This document shows positions 48,183 through 60,375 of a DNA stretch of 64,000 bases, piece by piece (the first letter of the stretch is position 1; each line of letters opens with the position of its first letter). The notes under the pieces are model-generated. The model saw only the letters and a program-made list of their open reading frames with translations, did no database searches and was not told where the DNA came from. The position numbers and the translations under genes were made by a program. This DNA is from Agrostemma githago (Eukaryota; Streptophyta; Magnoliopsida; Caryophyllales; Caryophyllaceae), in the NCBI GenBank assembly GCA_958450325.1, contig OY288257.1:7459873-7523872 (forward strand), written 5' to 3'.

Positions 48183-48847
48183 GTACGTATGTTAAATCGT
48201 CCAACTGCAGCAAGTATTCAAGCACGTGGTAAGTTACCGCAAATAAGATGTATGGGCTGTCTCTTAATTTTGTCTAACAATTTACCATACTTCAACATGA
48301 TAGATGGACTGTGTATCTCTTCAAATCATGGTTTCATACAATTTTGTGTATTTCCTACAGGGAGTAGGAGCAGTTGTGGGACCTATAACTTGTAATCTTG
48401 GGGAGCTTGAGGAGCGCCAAGGAAGCTATTTATCAATTTATGACGAGCCTTCTCTTGCCCTTTTCGTTTTAGTCTTTGTCAATTATCATGCCACATTTTG
48501 TAGTGGATTAACTATGTTTACATAATTCTTTTTTCACTTTAGGGCTCTCTTATCTTGAGTTCCTTCATTGGTCATTACTGTTGATCACTTGAAGATAATC
48601 ACTGCAGGACCCTATGGTTTATTCGATGAAATCTGCTGTGGACGGATTGACAGATTGATGTCGATGGTTTGTTTTTACAGATCTGACCTTTTTCGTAATT
48701 TTTGTATTTTGTTGATGAATGTTGGAGATCTATTGTAATTTTGGATGTTTTGTTGTTTGACTTAGATTCTTTGATTCCGTTGATTTGATTCATCGGACTT
48801 TTCAAATAATGTGCATTTCTTATTGCGTAATGTTTGTTTGACTGCAG

Positions 48848-48909
48848 AAAAATATGCAAGGGGTGCTAGAAAGTACTGGGATGTCTTCTACAAGTGCGAG
48901 CAAAACAAA
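48848..48909 (+). pseudogene. METTL2/6 (TRM140-like) methyltransferase exon fragment
   Basis: An exon-like piece with AG before 48848 and GT at 48910 reads EKYARGARKYWDVFYKCEQN with the first two bases supplied by a prior exon. tRNA m3C methyltransferases of the TRM140/METTL2 type carry KY.R.A.KYWD.FYK.HQ.K just before the FFKDRHYL block. That block does not follow: the next exon-like piece (49136-49218, VYVEGKANSGAAIFNGPC) is unrecognised. A short piece only. Confidence 0.55.
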
Positions 48910-49218
48910 GTAGGCAACTTTATTTCAACCAACCAATTTCTGCAATTTTCATTAGTTGTTTTAATTTTTGATAATTATGGGCCTTTGTTTGATTAAAAAT
49001 GGAGGTGAGAATTTTCCTTCCTCTAATAGTGATGAGTGAAGACTGGGGTAAAAAAGGGGGATTTGCTCAGCGAACGAGCATAATTGGTGTAGTAATAGGT
49101 TTTTGTAATACCCCTTTGTTCATGTGAACTTTCAGGTTTATGTGGAAGGAAAGGCAAATTCAGGGGCTGCCATCTTCAACGGACCATGTTTTCTTTATGC
49201 TATTACGACTCCTATGGT

Positions 49219-50021
49219 GCGTGTCTTCTAATTCTGTGTTTGGATGTCAGCTTGCTTTGTTGATAAAGATCGATGCAATTCAACTTGCTTTTGGAGACTG
49301 ATTGAGCCATATATCTTATACGACCTACAGAACATCCTAGCTGCTGATAATCCATGTTTGGAAAATACAGCAGCTAACACCTCAAGTTATCCTGTTTAGT
49401 AGTGAATCGTATTCTGATTACATTGAGGAACCAGGTTCTAAAGATTTTTACAGCAATGATGAATTATAAATGTTTGGATGGGATCATAATATCTATGTAC
49501 AACTATTACACATTTACACATTGGACTCCATTGCTAATGCTTCTTCCAAATGGTCATCGTTTCTAATGCAAGTTACCTGCTGTTATTAGTATGAGATTAG
49601 TTTAAGATTGTTTGACACTTTTGTACAAAGTTGGGGAGTTCCAAGATGAACATGTTTACAATAGTTCGTGAGTCATGTTTACGTTTATGTGCTGCACTCA
49701 TGTAAGAGATCCAAAAAAGCCCGTGAACTAAAAACATGACCTGTTTAAAATGGAGTTTATAGACCTTACTGGCAGTCTAGAAAAAATACTAGGGGGGACG
49801 AATTAGTTATGCTATAATGTGAACTAGAAAAAGGTCGAAAATTGTAACTACAAATTCGTTTGTCAAAGGGTAAGTGCCTCTGGCTGCTAGATGAGATTAG
49901 GAATATGGTTTGTTTTTTTGATGAAGTTTGTTGTTCGTTTGTGAGTCGGAAACATATTGAGTAGCTCATCGAGTTGTAGTCGTACGGTGTGTGATGAGCG
50001 TCTACGACCACATTGTGTTTA
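49219..50021. other. Non-coding spacer before the gap
   Basis: AT-rich, intron-like sequence; nothing recognised. Confidence 0.5.
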
Positions 50022-50221
50022 NNNNNNNNNNNNNNNNNNNNNNNNNNNNNNNNNNNNNNNNNNNNNNNNNNNNNNNNNNNNNNNNNNNNNNNNNNNNNNN
50101 NNNNNNNNNNNNNNNNNNNNNNNNNNNNNNNNNNNNNNNNNNNNNNNNNNNNNNNNNNNNNNNNNNNNNNNNNNNNNNNNNNNNNNNNNNNNNNNNNNNN
50201 NNNNNNNNNNNNNNNNNNNNN
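50022..50221. other. Assembly gap (200 N)
   Basis: Exactly 200 unknown bases directly before a GA-rich low-complexity tract, probably a failed assembly of that tract. Frames that run through it are artefacts. Confidence 0.99.
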
Positions 50222-50412
50222 GGGAGAGAGAGACAGAGAGGTGGAGGGAGACAGAGAAGGAGAGGGAGAGAGAGGGGGGAGAGAGGGAGAGGGGGAGGGA
50301 GAGAGGGATATAGAGGAAGAGAGGAGAGGAAAGAGAGGGAGAGAGGGATATAGAGGGAAAGAGAGGGAGAGGAAAAGAGAGGGAGAGAAGGGGGGAGAAA
50401 GAGAGGAAAAGA
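50222..50412. repeat. GA-rich low-complexity tract, left flank of the CACTA insertion
   Basis: Purine-only gagaggga-type sequence. The same kind of tract continues after the element (60376-60535), so one tract was split by the insertion. Confidence 0.93.
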
Positions 50413-50439
50413 CACTACAAAAATCGAGCCCGAATTGCG

Positions 50440-51190
50440 TCAGACAAATCCGACGCAAAATGGCAATATCCGACGCAAAATGCAAATTGCGTCGGATTAG
50501 CCGATGCAAACGACCGCCGTAATATTTTGACGCAATTTTTTTTTCATCGGCTAATCCGACGCATATGAATTGCGTCGGCTTGCGTCGGCTGCTCCGATAC
50601 GAACACATGGAGGTCAACGCCCTGTCAACGGGTTTTGCGTGGGATTAGCCGATGCAAAGTCAAACATTCTGTTGACTTTGCGTCGGCTAATCCCACGCAA
50701 AGCCATTGACTGAGATCTGACTGAGGAACTTTGCGTGGGATTAGCCGACGCAAAGTCAACAGAATGTTTGACTTTGCGTCGGCTAATCCCACGCAAAGCC
50801 CCATAGTCAAATGTCAGTCAATGGCTTTGCGTGGGATTAGCCGACGCAAAGTCAAACATTCTGTTGACTTTGCGTCGGCTAATCCCACGCAAAGTCCCTC
50901 AGTCAGATCTCAGTCAATGACTTTGCGTGTGATTAGCCGACGCAAAGTCAACAGAATGTTTGACTTTGCGTCGGCTAATCCCACGCAAAGCCCCATAGTC
51001 AAATGTCAGTCAATGGCTTTGCGTGGGATTAGCCGACGCAAAGTCATAGTTTTTGTTGACTTTGCGTCGGCTAATCCCACGCAAAGCCATTGACTGACAT
51101 TTGACTGTGGAGCTTTGCGTGGGATTAGCCGACGCAAAGTCAACAAAAACGTTGACTTTGCGTCGGCTAATCCCACGCAAAGCCTATTAA
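50440..51190. repeat. CACTA subterminal repeats, left end
   Basis: Eight or more inverted pairs built on ctttgcgtgggattagccga and its reverse complement, with gacaaagtc-type spacers (gtcaacagaatgtttgac and gtcaaacattctgttgac). These are the likely binding sites of the TNPA-like protein. Confidence 0.92.
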
Positions 51191-51530
51191 CAAAAAGAAT
51201 CGTTTCTTTGTTTTCAGCTCCCCATACGCGCGAAATAAAACAACCTGCAAATAAACAACCCACTCCTACAACAAACCACAGCAGCACATCCTAAACCAAA
51301 ATCCATCAATAACTTCAATCAAAGCTCTCTTCTTCACAAATCTCCACAAAACGACACAAACATAAACTAATGTAATGTTATAGAAAATGAAAATATTACA
51401 AAGACAACCGTTTCTAGGTTCAGAATTCAACCAGAGTGTAAACAAGACAACCAGCGCTAGGAGTTGGTAAAATATATATACACACAATGTAATCAAAGTG
51501 TAAACAAGTAACATAAGGGAGCTGAACTAC

Positions 51531-53031
51531 CTAAGAAAGAGACTCGATGTGCTCCGATCCAAAGGGATGACCATCGTTGTTGTCGTCATCGTCGCGCCTA
51601 GTCATGCGTGGCCCTCCACCGCATCCCTCGTTCCCCATGGAGAACCGTTCCCTCATGAACTGAATAAACTGGTCCTGCTCTTCGCACCTCTTCTCCAATG
51701 TCTTCAGACGCTCTTCTTGTCTTTGGAATTTATCTTCCATACGCTCGTTGAGTGTGCGTTCCTGCGAGGTGGCGGGAGGGAGGTACGTGTCCGCAGATAC
51801 CTCCTTACCTCGGTTCAAGCATGGGCGAAAGAGCTGTTTCGCCGCATTCCCTATCCCCCAGAACCGTCCCTTCTGGTTATAGCCACCCGTCACATCGTGG
51901 AAGATCTTCAGCGTGTTGGGTGCCTGATCAGAGGCGCGTGCCTCCTCCACCGCTTTCTGGTAGTTCTCCTGAAACAGCAACATGAAACAGTGTTATAACT
52001 TTTAGAACACATACTATCACGTCGTAATTTTCATGCCTAGTATATTTTTTAAAAACATTACTACTACTCACCACGATCTCCGGTCCTCTAGGGTCTATCC
52101 ACTTGCCGTCTTTCCCCTTCTTCGTCTTCTCCAAGAGCTCGACCGGGGTTGCAGTTGGGCCCTTCATATAACAGTGTTAAAACTTTCAGCATTTATTTAC
52201 CAATAGTATATATTGAATTACACTCAAACTTTTTACTTGTTTTATAAGCACTTACCAACGCCGCGAAGGCTGTTGCTGCACTCCTACTTCCGAGGCAGCT
52301 GGTGGGTTTCGCCACCCCGTCCACCTGCCCACCTCTCCTGTTCGACGACTTAATCGCCGATTTCTTCTTGAAAGCTGGGTCGGCAGCGTTCTTCTTCAAT
52401 ATCTCCCACTTCTCTTGCGGAATCCAGTCCGCCTTGTCGACCCTCGGGACAGCTCGCTGGAAGAGGTCGGTTATCTTCTTCTTTATCCGAGTCTCAAAAT
52501 CCGACCTGAGGTCGTACCCCAGGTCTATACGCACTCTCCTCTGTTTGTCAAAAAAAAGATTCGTTAGCGACAATTGAATGTATAAATCATGCAACGAAAA
52601 CCTTAGAAACACAGACGAGGTAATTACAGCGAAGTGCATATACATCGCATCCCGAGCTTCCGATGGTGCCTCCGTCCAGCTACGGTAGGCGCCAGGCGTG
52701 GACGCATACGTCATGACTACGGAATCCCGCAAATAATCTGAGTACTTCTTGTCGTCCCACCTACACAAGTCAATTATGATAATGTGAAGCAAATAAATGA
52801 GTGAAAATTTAGAAAAGAACTGGTTACAACAACTACAACTCACCAACTAGCTTCCCTCACTTTCTGCCGTGAAAGGTACGCTTTCCCAGGCGTGGCAACG
52901 TAGACCGTCGCCCCGACTTCCTGGACAGCGTCCACACCATGTATGACAGGAGTCCTAGGCACGTTCTCCTCCATGTGGTCACCATGGCTGCTGCCTCCCG
53001 TCAGCATCTCACTGCTACCTGCCATAATCAC
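51531..53031 (-). CDS. TNPA-like CACTA protein (plant transposase PF03004 type)
   Basis: Five exons on the minus strand: 53031-52844, 52760-52628, 52540-52256, 52161-52072, 51968-51531; phases agree, 377 residues. The middle carries WDDKKYSDYLRDSVVMTYAS, RVRIDLGYDLRSDF, VDKADWIPQEKWEILKK, then LEKTKKGKDGKWIDPRGPEI and ENYQKAVEEARAS, the layout of the En/Spm-associated Transposase_24 domain. A coiled coil (RTLNERMEDKFQRQEERLKT) near the C-terminus suggests dimers. Such proteins bind subterminal repeats and bring the ends together. It lies downstream of the TNP2 gene on the same strand (gap 163 bp) and may come from the same precursor RNA by alternative splicing, as in En/Spm (inference). Looks intact. 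Confidence 0.82.
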
Positions 53032-53194
53032 GTCTACAAAATATGTTTGCGCAAAGTTAAACTGTAGAGTCAGTTCGTTTAGGGTAAAGCAGGAATTTCA
53101 TTAAGTACCAAAATAGTCTTCAATTACAAATAATTAAATTACAAATAATTAAATTACAACTTATGCGAATAAGATACAAACAACTACATAATTG

Positions 53195-56100
53195 CTAATT
53201 ATCGTCACTGTCACTGTCACTGTCCGCGTTGGTGTGCGGTTCAATGAACCCCTCGTCCCAGTCTTCATCATCATCGTCCCAGTCAGTATTCACCTCATCA
53301 CCGTCATCTTCATCGTCGATGACCAAGTCGTCGTCGTCCTCATCACCCTCTCCCTCAGGAACAATCCAGTCGGCAAACTCGTCGTCCTCCCCTACAGCAC
53401 CAGCAACTTCGACTACATATTCTTCTTCATTGACGTCAGTGTCTTCGATCAGAGTTGATGACATCGGCTGATTATTACCAACCACACTCTCTTGGTAGAC
53501 GTCATCGTCGATGATAGGATTATCAACTTGTGATCTTGCCTTGATTTTGAAAACCGCAGACCAATTCGTACTCTTTTTTCCCTTTGGGTAAGGTGCATAG
53601 CAGACTTGATCGACTTGATACGCCAACACAAAAGGGTTGTGCCCTCGCAGTTTTCTTGTCAGGTCGACATCCACAAGATTGTAGTTCTCATGAACAGTGA
53701 CTCCGTGCGGGGAGTTGTCGATCCAATCACATTTGAACAGTATGGCCTTGCAGTTTTTGTGGCTGTCGTAGTAGTCTAGCTCGATCACCTCGATTAGTGT
53801 TCCATAGTAATCTGACCCTTCGGTGGACAACACACATACGCCGTTACTTTTGGTCAGTTTCGGAACATCAACACCCTCGGTAAACGCACGGAACTTGTAC
53901 CCGTTAATTGTATATCGCCTCCAAGTTCTGACTCGTGAAGACGGCCCATTGACTAGTGGTCTTACAATGGGATCCTCCAGCGCTTCAGGCTATTGTCAAC
54001 ATAAAATTCGTCGAAAAACAATGCAATTAAAATTTGTACCAAACACATACACAATTTATAATGATCAAGCAAATAGCATTTCAACATACTTGAGTACGTA
54101 GCCATGAGGGGAACAATGACTCATACGCCACCCAAACATCTTCAGATGTTTTCACTCCCGCATGTTCTGCCATAATGAAAGCCTCGAATTTCCTGAAATT
54201 TTCAGCAGTTGTACTTAATCACACATACTACCAATTATGAGGAGGGTATGTTGTACGTGAGTTACTTACTCCTCGTACGATCTGATTACAGGGCCACAGT
54301 TTCTCAGAACGTAGGAGTGTGCCTGCTTGTACTCAACATCGGTCAACCACCTCTCCTTACATTTTCCAGTGGTACTTCCAACATCAGACTGAAAGGGTTC
54401 CACCTCTATTTGGTGGTCTTCAGTCTGATGCGCACCCACGTCTAGGTCTTTGGCTTTTGTGTCAACGTGCTCTTCGAAGTAGAAGGAGCAGAAGTTTGAT
54501 GTCTCCTCTAACAAATACGCGTTGCATATTGAACCCTCAACACGTGCTTTGTTACCAATTTTTTTTTTCAGATGGTTTAAGAACCTGCAAATTAAAATAT
54601 TAGCTCTCATGTAAGACTTAATTGGTAATCAATGCACGGGAAGTCACACGAAGGAGAGTTGAGGACGTTACCTTTCGAATGGGTACATCCACCTGTACTG
54701 AACAGGACCGCCAACCCTTGCCTCATACGGCAAATGAAGTGGGAGATGCTCCATCGAGTTGAAGAATGACGGAGGGAATATTTTCTCCAACTTGCAAAGG
54801 ATCTCGGGAATACTGTTCTCAAGTCGATTCATGGACTCGACTGACACCATAGTGGAACACAAATCTCGGAAGAACTGACTGATCTCTGTCAATGCATACC
54901 ACGTGTTCATTGGCAGCAGCTGCTTCAAAGCTACTGGCATCAAGCGCGACATAAACACGTGACAGTCGTGGCTTTTCATGCCATGCAAAATTAACTTGGA
55001 CTGGTCCATACACCGGGATAAGTCGGATGCGTAACCATCCGGAAACTTCAAACCACTCACCCAATCGCACAAAGCCTTCCTATCATTTTTGTCCATAACA
55101 AAGGACGACGATTTGGGTCGCCCAAGACACAGTTCCTTGAAATCTGCTTTGCCTTTTGGTCCGAAGGCTGTCTTGTTCGGTACATCCATCACGGTGTTGA
55201 TAATCTGCTCAAGGAAATTCTTCTCGATATGCATAACATCAAGGTTGTGTCTGATAAGCAGAGTGTGCCAGTACGGAAGTTCCCAGAATATGCTTTGCTT
55301 CCACCAACCTTCCTTCTTGTCCTTCAATTTTTTCAACTGTTGGTGGGTAGCGTGTACTATTGTAGGGTACTTCTGCACATCTGCCCATATCTCATCGCCT
55401 GTTAACCGTTTACATGCGATCCTAGTTTCATCGGGTTGTTTCTTCAGAAAACTCTTACAGTTATGCCTAAATGGATGATCGGAAGGTAGAAATTGTCTGT
55501 GACAGTCAAACCAAGATACCTTTCCGCTATTTTTAAGCCAAAAGGATTTTTGATCCTTCGCTTGACAGTAAGGACAAGCACGGTAACCCGTTGTACTCCA
55601 ACCAGACAACATCCCGTAAGCTGGGAAGTCGTTGATGGTCCACATTAGTGCAGCTCGTAAATTGAAACTAGTTTTCCTCGACACATCGTACGTGTAAATC
55701 CCATTATCCCACAAACTTTTTAACTCCTCAACAAGTGGTTGGAGATACACGTCCATATTGGCTTTCGGGTTCTTAGGGCCAGGAACAATAAGTGACAGGA
55801 GCATGCATCCATTCGGACACGAGTCTATCTTTTCGTGGGGGAGTTGGAGGCCCTTCAACAAATTTTTGACCTCGTAGAAATTATTTGCCATGACATTCTC
55901 CTTAGTGCCTCGTAGAAGGTCAATTAGCAGTTGGATCCAACCGTCTAAATGTCTTAAGGCCATGTTGCTCTCGCACTTCAAAGTCAGCATCCTTGAAGCG
56001 ACTTGCAACAGACTCATATCGCACCCGCTGAAAACTGGGAGTTCGGCATTTTTTAGCATTTCGAAAAAGGAAAGGACTTGTGGGTTAGGTTCATGTTGTA

Positions 56101-56488
56101 CTTCTTCGTCGCTTAAGTTGTCTGGGTTACGTTCCTCCTCCATGATGTCCTCAACCGTCGTACGCAGTGTGTCCTCTACGAAGTCCCGGTACGGATTTTC
56201 GCGAACAGGTTCTTGCAGGCGACTACTTTCATTTTCACCATGATACGTCCACACGTAGTAGTTCTCAACAAAACCGTGCTTGTATAGATGCTGTTTGACA
56301 TCTACTTCATGTTTTAAGGCACGGTTTTGACATTTTCTACATGGGCACCTAAGCTGCTCGCTGGTGTAGTGGGGGTTATTATCTAAGGAAAACTTGATGA
56401 ACTCCTCCACACCGTCTCTAAATTCTATTTTCGGTCGCTTATTGTCGGACAGTCTCTCGTACATCCAACTTCGTTCTACTCTATTCAT
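53195..56488 (-). CDS. TNP2-like CACTA transposase with internal deletion
   Basis: Four exons on the minus strand: 56488-54672, 54584-54270, 54192-54090, 53989-53195; phases agree, 1009 residues. N-terminal transposase-associated domain (residues 1-75: SWMYERLS, FIKFSLDN, CPCRKCQN). The TNP2 core follows: VYLQPLVEELKSLWDNGIYT, YDVSRKTSFNLRAALMWTIN, DFPAYGMLSGWST, RACPYC; then the DUF4218 region (HDCHVFMSRLMPVALKQLLP, LPLHLPYEARVGGPVQYRWM) and a DUF4216 region in exon 4 (TWRRYTINGYKFRAF, CVLSTEGSDYYGTL, CDWIDNSP), ending in an acidic Asp/Glu tail. At about residue 225 it jumps from DSCPNGCML straight to LSLIVPGPKNP. In related TNP2 proteins a block of roughly 150 residues with a W/R-rich Cys segment and the ASDGFNPFG motif lies between. 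So although the frame is open, a catalytic aspartate segment is missing and the protein is probably inactive. Confidence 0.9.
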
Positions 56489-57345
56489 TCTATATGGATT
56501 GAACTATGAATGATTAGGGTATGTAGACATGAACAAAATGGCGTGGGGGAAGAAGTCAACAACATGGAATTTGAAGAAAAGTTCGCGAATTTCAGTTGAA
56601 GTTGGAACTCTCACAACCATCACTTTAAAAACGATTCATCACCGGGGACCTTATCACTCCAACCTAAACCCATTCTTGTGCGTTCCATGTCACTGATAAA
56701 CACGAAATTGTGTAATGTCGATAAGAGCAAAATTCGGCAGCAATTCGCCTCAGTTCTCCAAAAGCACAATGTGGAATATATGAAAACTCCACATATGCAA
56801 TCGAAGAACATTGAGGGAATTGTCACCGAATTTTGCTCCTACCAACACAACACAATTTCATGTTTACCACCTAAGTGACATGAAAGGCACAAGAACAGTC
56901 CCAAAACGGGGACTGTCCAAGAATTACTCCTAATGAGTAACTCTTGAACGGGCACTAGGTAGGTCTGGGTAGATTTCAAACAATGCTCATGCATAGTACA
57001 CAACGAAAGCAAATAACAACAACAATGAAATCTCAACACAGTAATCCAAAACATTAATACTTACTATAATTACAACCACTAACTGCTGAAATTTAAGAAA
57101 CAAAACGAATTTCCCCTTTTTTTAGTATTGTTTATGTAGTAGTAGTTTAGTACTTTAGTAGTAGTAGTAGTAAAAGTAGTAGTAAATTAGTAGTAGTAGT
57201 AGTATAGTAGTACTAGTAGTATAGTAGTAGTAGTAGTAAAAGTAGAAGTAGTAAATTAGTAGTAGTAGTAGTATAGTAGTAGTAGTTGTAAAAGTAGAAG
57301 TAGTAAATTAGTAGTAGTAGTAGTTTAGTAGTAGTAGTAGTAGTT

Positions 57346-57377
<32 letters not shown>

Positions 57378-58965
57378 AAAGTAGAAGTAGTAAATTAGTA
57401 GTACTAGTAGTATAGTAGTAGTAGTAAAAGTAGAAGTAGTAAATTAGTAGTAGTAGTATAGTAGTACTAGTAGTATAGTAGTAGTAGTTGTAAAAGTAGA
57501 AGTAGTAAATTAGTAGTAGTAGTAGTTTAGTAGTAGTAGTAGTAGTTTAGTAGTAGTAGTAGTAGTTTAGTAGTAGTAGTAGTAGTAGTAAAAGTAGTAG
57601 TAAATTAGTAGTACTAGTATAGTAGTACTAGTAGTATAGTAGTAGTAGTAGTAAAAGTAGAAGTAGTAAATTAGTAGTAGTAGTATTGTAGTACTAGTAG
57701 TATAGTAGTAGTAGTAGTTGTAAAAGTAGAAGTAGTAAATTAGTAGTAGTAGTAGTTTAGTAGTAGTAGTAGTAGTAGTTTAGTAGTAGTAAAAGTAGAA
57801 GTAGTAAATTAGTAGTAGTAGTTTAGTAGTAGTAGTAGTAGTAGAAGTAGGAAATTAGTAGTAGTAGTATAGTAGTAATAGTAGTAAAAGTAGAAGTAGG
57901 AAATTAGTAGTAGTAGTAGTTTAGTAGTAGTAGTAGTTTAGTGGTAGTAGTGGTAGTAGTAGAAGTAGTATCTTAGTAGTAGTAGTTTAGTAGTAGTAGA
58001 AGTAGGAAATTAGTAGTAGTAGTATAAAATTAGTAGTAGTGGTAGTAGTAAAAGTAGAAGTAGGAAATTAGTAGTAATAGTAGAAAATTAGTAGTAGTGG
58101 TAGTAGTAAAAGTAGAAGTAGGAAATTAGTAGTAGTAGTAGTAGTAAAAGTAGAAGTATGAAATTAGTAGTAGTATTAGTAGAAAATTAGTATTAGTGGT
58201 AATAGTAGAAAATTAGTAGTAGTAGTAGTAGTAGAAAATTAGTAGTAGTAGTAGTAGTAAATGAGTAGTAGTGGTAGTAGTAGTGTTAGTAGATTTGTGG
58301 TACTAGATTAGTAGTAGTATTAGTAGTACATAGTATTAGTATTAGGTTATTAGTATTAGTAATATTAGTAGTAGATTAGTAATATTATTAGTAGCATTAG
58401 TAGTAGTAATGAAGTATTTTAGTGTAATATTAGTAGTAAATTAGTAATACTACTACTAGCACTACTAATGTAGTACTACTAACACTACTAGTTAATCTAC
58501 TACTAATACTACTACTCATAATAATAGTACATACTACTACTACTAATCTAATAACACAATTTCTAACCTAATACAATAATCACTAATACCTAATTAACAT
58601 ACTAACTAACCTAATTAACATACTACAATTATCGTCTAACAATAAAACGAAATCTAACCTAATTCACATACTAATTCACCTAATTAATATACTAATTAAC
58701 CTAATTAACCTAATTACTAAACTAACTAACCTAATTAACATAATCACCCTACAATCTAATTAACTAATTAAACATACATAATCATCATACAATCTAATCA
58801 CCATAGTTATTAAACTAATTATTAATATAACTTAATCAAAACAGTTTAGTAAACTAATTGAGCTAGAATTAAGTAAAAATTAATCTAATTAATTGAACTA
58901 ATTGAGTAAAAATTAAATTGTAAACCGTAAACTAACAATTAACTGTAAACAGCAACATACCTGAG
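56489..58965 (-). other. Long first intron of the CACTA genes
   Basis: Runs from the donor at 58965 (minus aaatctcag|gtatgttgc) toward an acceptor near the transposase start. It holds the TAG array and, at 58480-58930, AT-rich DNA with repeated ctaattaac phrases. No coding sequence. Confidence 0.55.
57125..58540. repeat. 1.4-kb degenerate (TAG/GTA)n trinucleotide array
   Basis: Almost pure gtagtagta with interruptions gtaaaagtagaagtagtaaa at regular distance, forming higher-order units of about 60-100 bp. At the right end it turns into (cta)n, so the array contains an inversion point near 58445. Confidence 0.95.
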
Positions 58966-59460
58966 ATTTGGGGGGTCGGGTTAGGGTTTTTCGGGGCTGG
59001 GTCGGGTTAGAGTACGCCGGGTTTCGGGGCAGCCGTCGCCGGATTCTGGTACGCCGGCAGGGTCGCGCGTGGGGGGGTGGTTCGCCGACAAAATCGTCGT
59101 CCGTGGGGGTGGAGGTGCGCCGGCGAAGTCTGTCGCGCTTGGGGGGTGGTTCGCCGGCAAACTCGTCGCGCGTGGGGATGGGGGTGCGCCGGCGAAGTCT
59201 GTCGCGCGTCGGGGGTTCAGGGGTGGCCGGATTGGGGTTCGCCGCCGGCAGGTTCGCCGGATCTGGGTTTACTTAGGGTTTCGATTTTGTTTTGGGGATT
59301 GAATTAGGGTGATGGTGCCGGATTGGGTCGTCGGAGGTTTAGGGTTGCCGGTGATGATGCGGTCGTTGTTTGCCGTCGTCGTTCGCCGTCGTTCGCCGTC
59401 TTCGCCTTTTTCGTCGTCGTCTTTCAGAGGGAGATGGGGGTGGGTTTAGGTTCTGAAGCA
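58966..59460 (-). promoter_or_regulatory. GC-rich leader exon/promoter region of the CACTA genes
   Basis: On the minus strand a GC-rich stretch with aaccctaa-type leader motifs and two ~70-bp copies of a cgacagacttcgccggcgca block ends at the donor ctcag|gtatgt (58966). A CpG-rich untranslated leader next to the subterminal repeats is typical of En/Spm-type elements. Confidence 0.5.
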
Positions 59461-59484
59461 AATCGCGTTATTTTTTTTTATATT

Positions 59485-60375
59485 AACAGGTACTGCATCG
59501 GAATAGCCGACGCAGGCCGACGCAGTTTTCAAGTTTGCGTCGGCTATTCCGATGCAAACATCGATATTTTTTTTATATTAAAAACGTTGCGTGGGATTAA
59601 CCGACGCAGACCAACGCAATATTCAAGTCTGCGTCGGCTAATCCGATGCAAAACATTTAATTCTGGTTTTTTTATTTAAACACACGATGCATCGGATTAG
59701 CCGACGCAACCAAACGCAATATTATATTTTGCGTCGGCTAATCCGATGCAAAGCTATTAATTCTGTTGACTAATTTTTTTTACTTTGACGCATACTGCAT
59801 CGGAATAGCCGACGCAAGCAGACGCAACATTAAAATTTGCGTCGGCTAATCCGATGCAAAGCTATTAATTTTGTTGACTAATTTTTTTTTTTTTGACGCA
59901 CCCTGCATCGGATTAACCGACGCAATCAGACGCAATATTATAATTTGCGTCGGCTAATCCGATGCAAAGCTATTAATTCTGTTGACTAATTTTTTTTTAT
60001 TTTGACGCACCCTGCGTCGGATTAGCCGACGCAATCAGACGCAATATTATAATTTGCGTCGGCTAATCCGATGCAAAGCTATTAATTCTGTTGACTAAAT
60101 TTTTTTTATTTTGACGCACCCTGCATCGGATTAGCCGACGCAAATTTTGTTTTTTCGTCTGATTGCGTCGGCTAATCCCACGCAACACCTTTCACATAGT
60201 GGCGCCAACCCAAAATTATTGGCGCCTGTATCATGGAGTCGGACTGCGTCGGCTAGTCCCACGCAATATTATTGCATCGGATTAACCGACGCAAATCGAC
60301 ACAGTTACGCCAGTTGCGTCGGATTGTAAATCCGACGCAACTAATCCGACGCTATTTCCGCTGTTTTTAGTAGTG
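59485..60375. repeat. CACTA subterminal repeats, right end
   Basis: About 15 copies of the tgcgtcggctaatccgatgc motif in both orientations. Five of them form ~115-bp tandem blocks with the spacer aaagctattaattctgttga. Confidence 0.92.

Larger units (their letters stand above)
50413..60375 (-). mobile_element. Complete CACTA (En/Spm) DNA transposon, 9963 bp
   Basis: Starts CACTACAAAAA (50413) and ends TTTTTAGTAGTG (60375), inverted CACTAC termini. AGA flanks both sides (50410-50412, 60376-60378), a 3-bp target duplication as expected, although in a GA tract this match is weak evidence. Subterminal zones hold many copies of a TTTGCGTCGGCTAATCC motif. Two minus-strand genes lie inside: a TNP2-like transposase (53195-56488) and a TNPA-like protein (51531-53031). 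Transcription starts at the right, so the element is oriented minus. The transposase has an internal deletion (see findings). Confidence 0.93.

Noticed and set aside
49766..50617. Frames of 118 to 283 codons crossing the gap
   Set aside because: They consist of unknown bases plus purine or pyrimidine tract; no evidence of protein.
50640..51190. Regular short repeats with spacers, looking like a CRISPR array
   Set aside because: They are inverted pairs of CACTA subterminal motifs in a plant genome; the opposite end has the same motif.
58968..59679. Plus-strand GC-rich frames (70-118 codons)
   Set aside because: Arg/Gly/Ser-rich shadows of the CACTA leader region and subterminal repeats; the CACTA genes run on the other strand.
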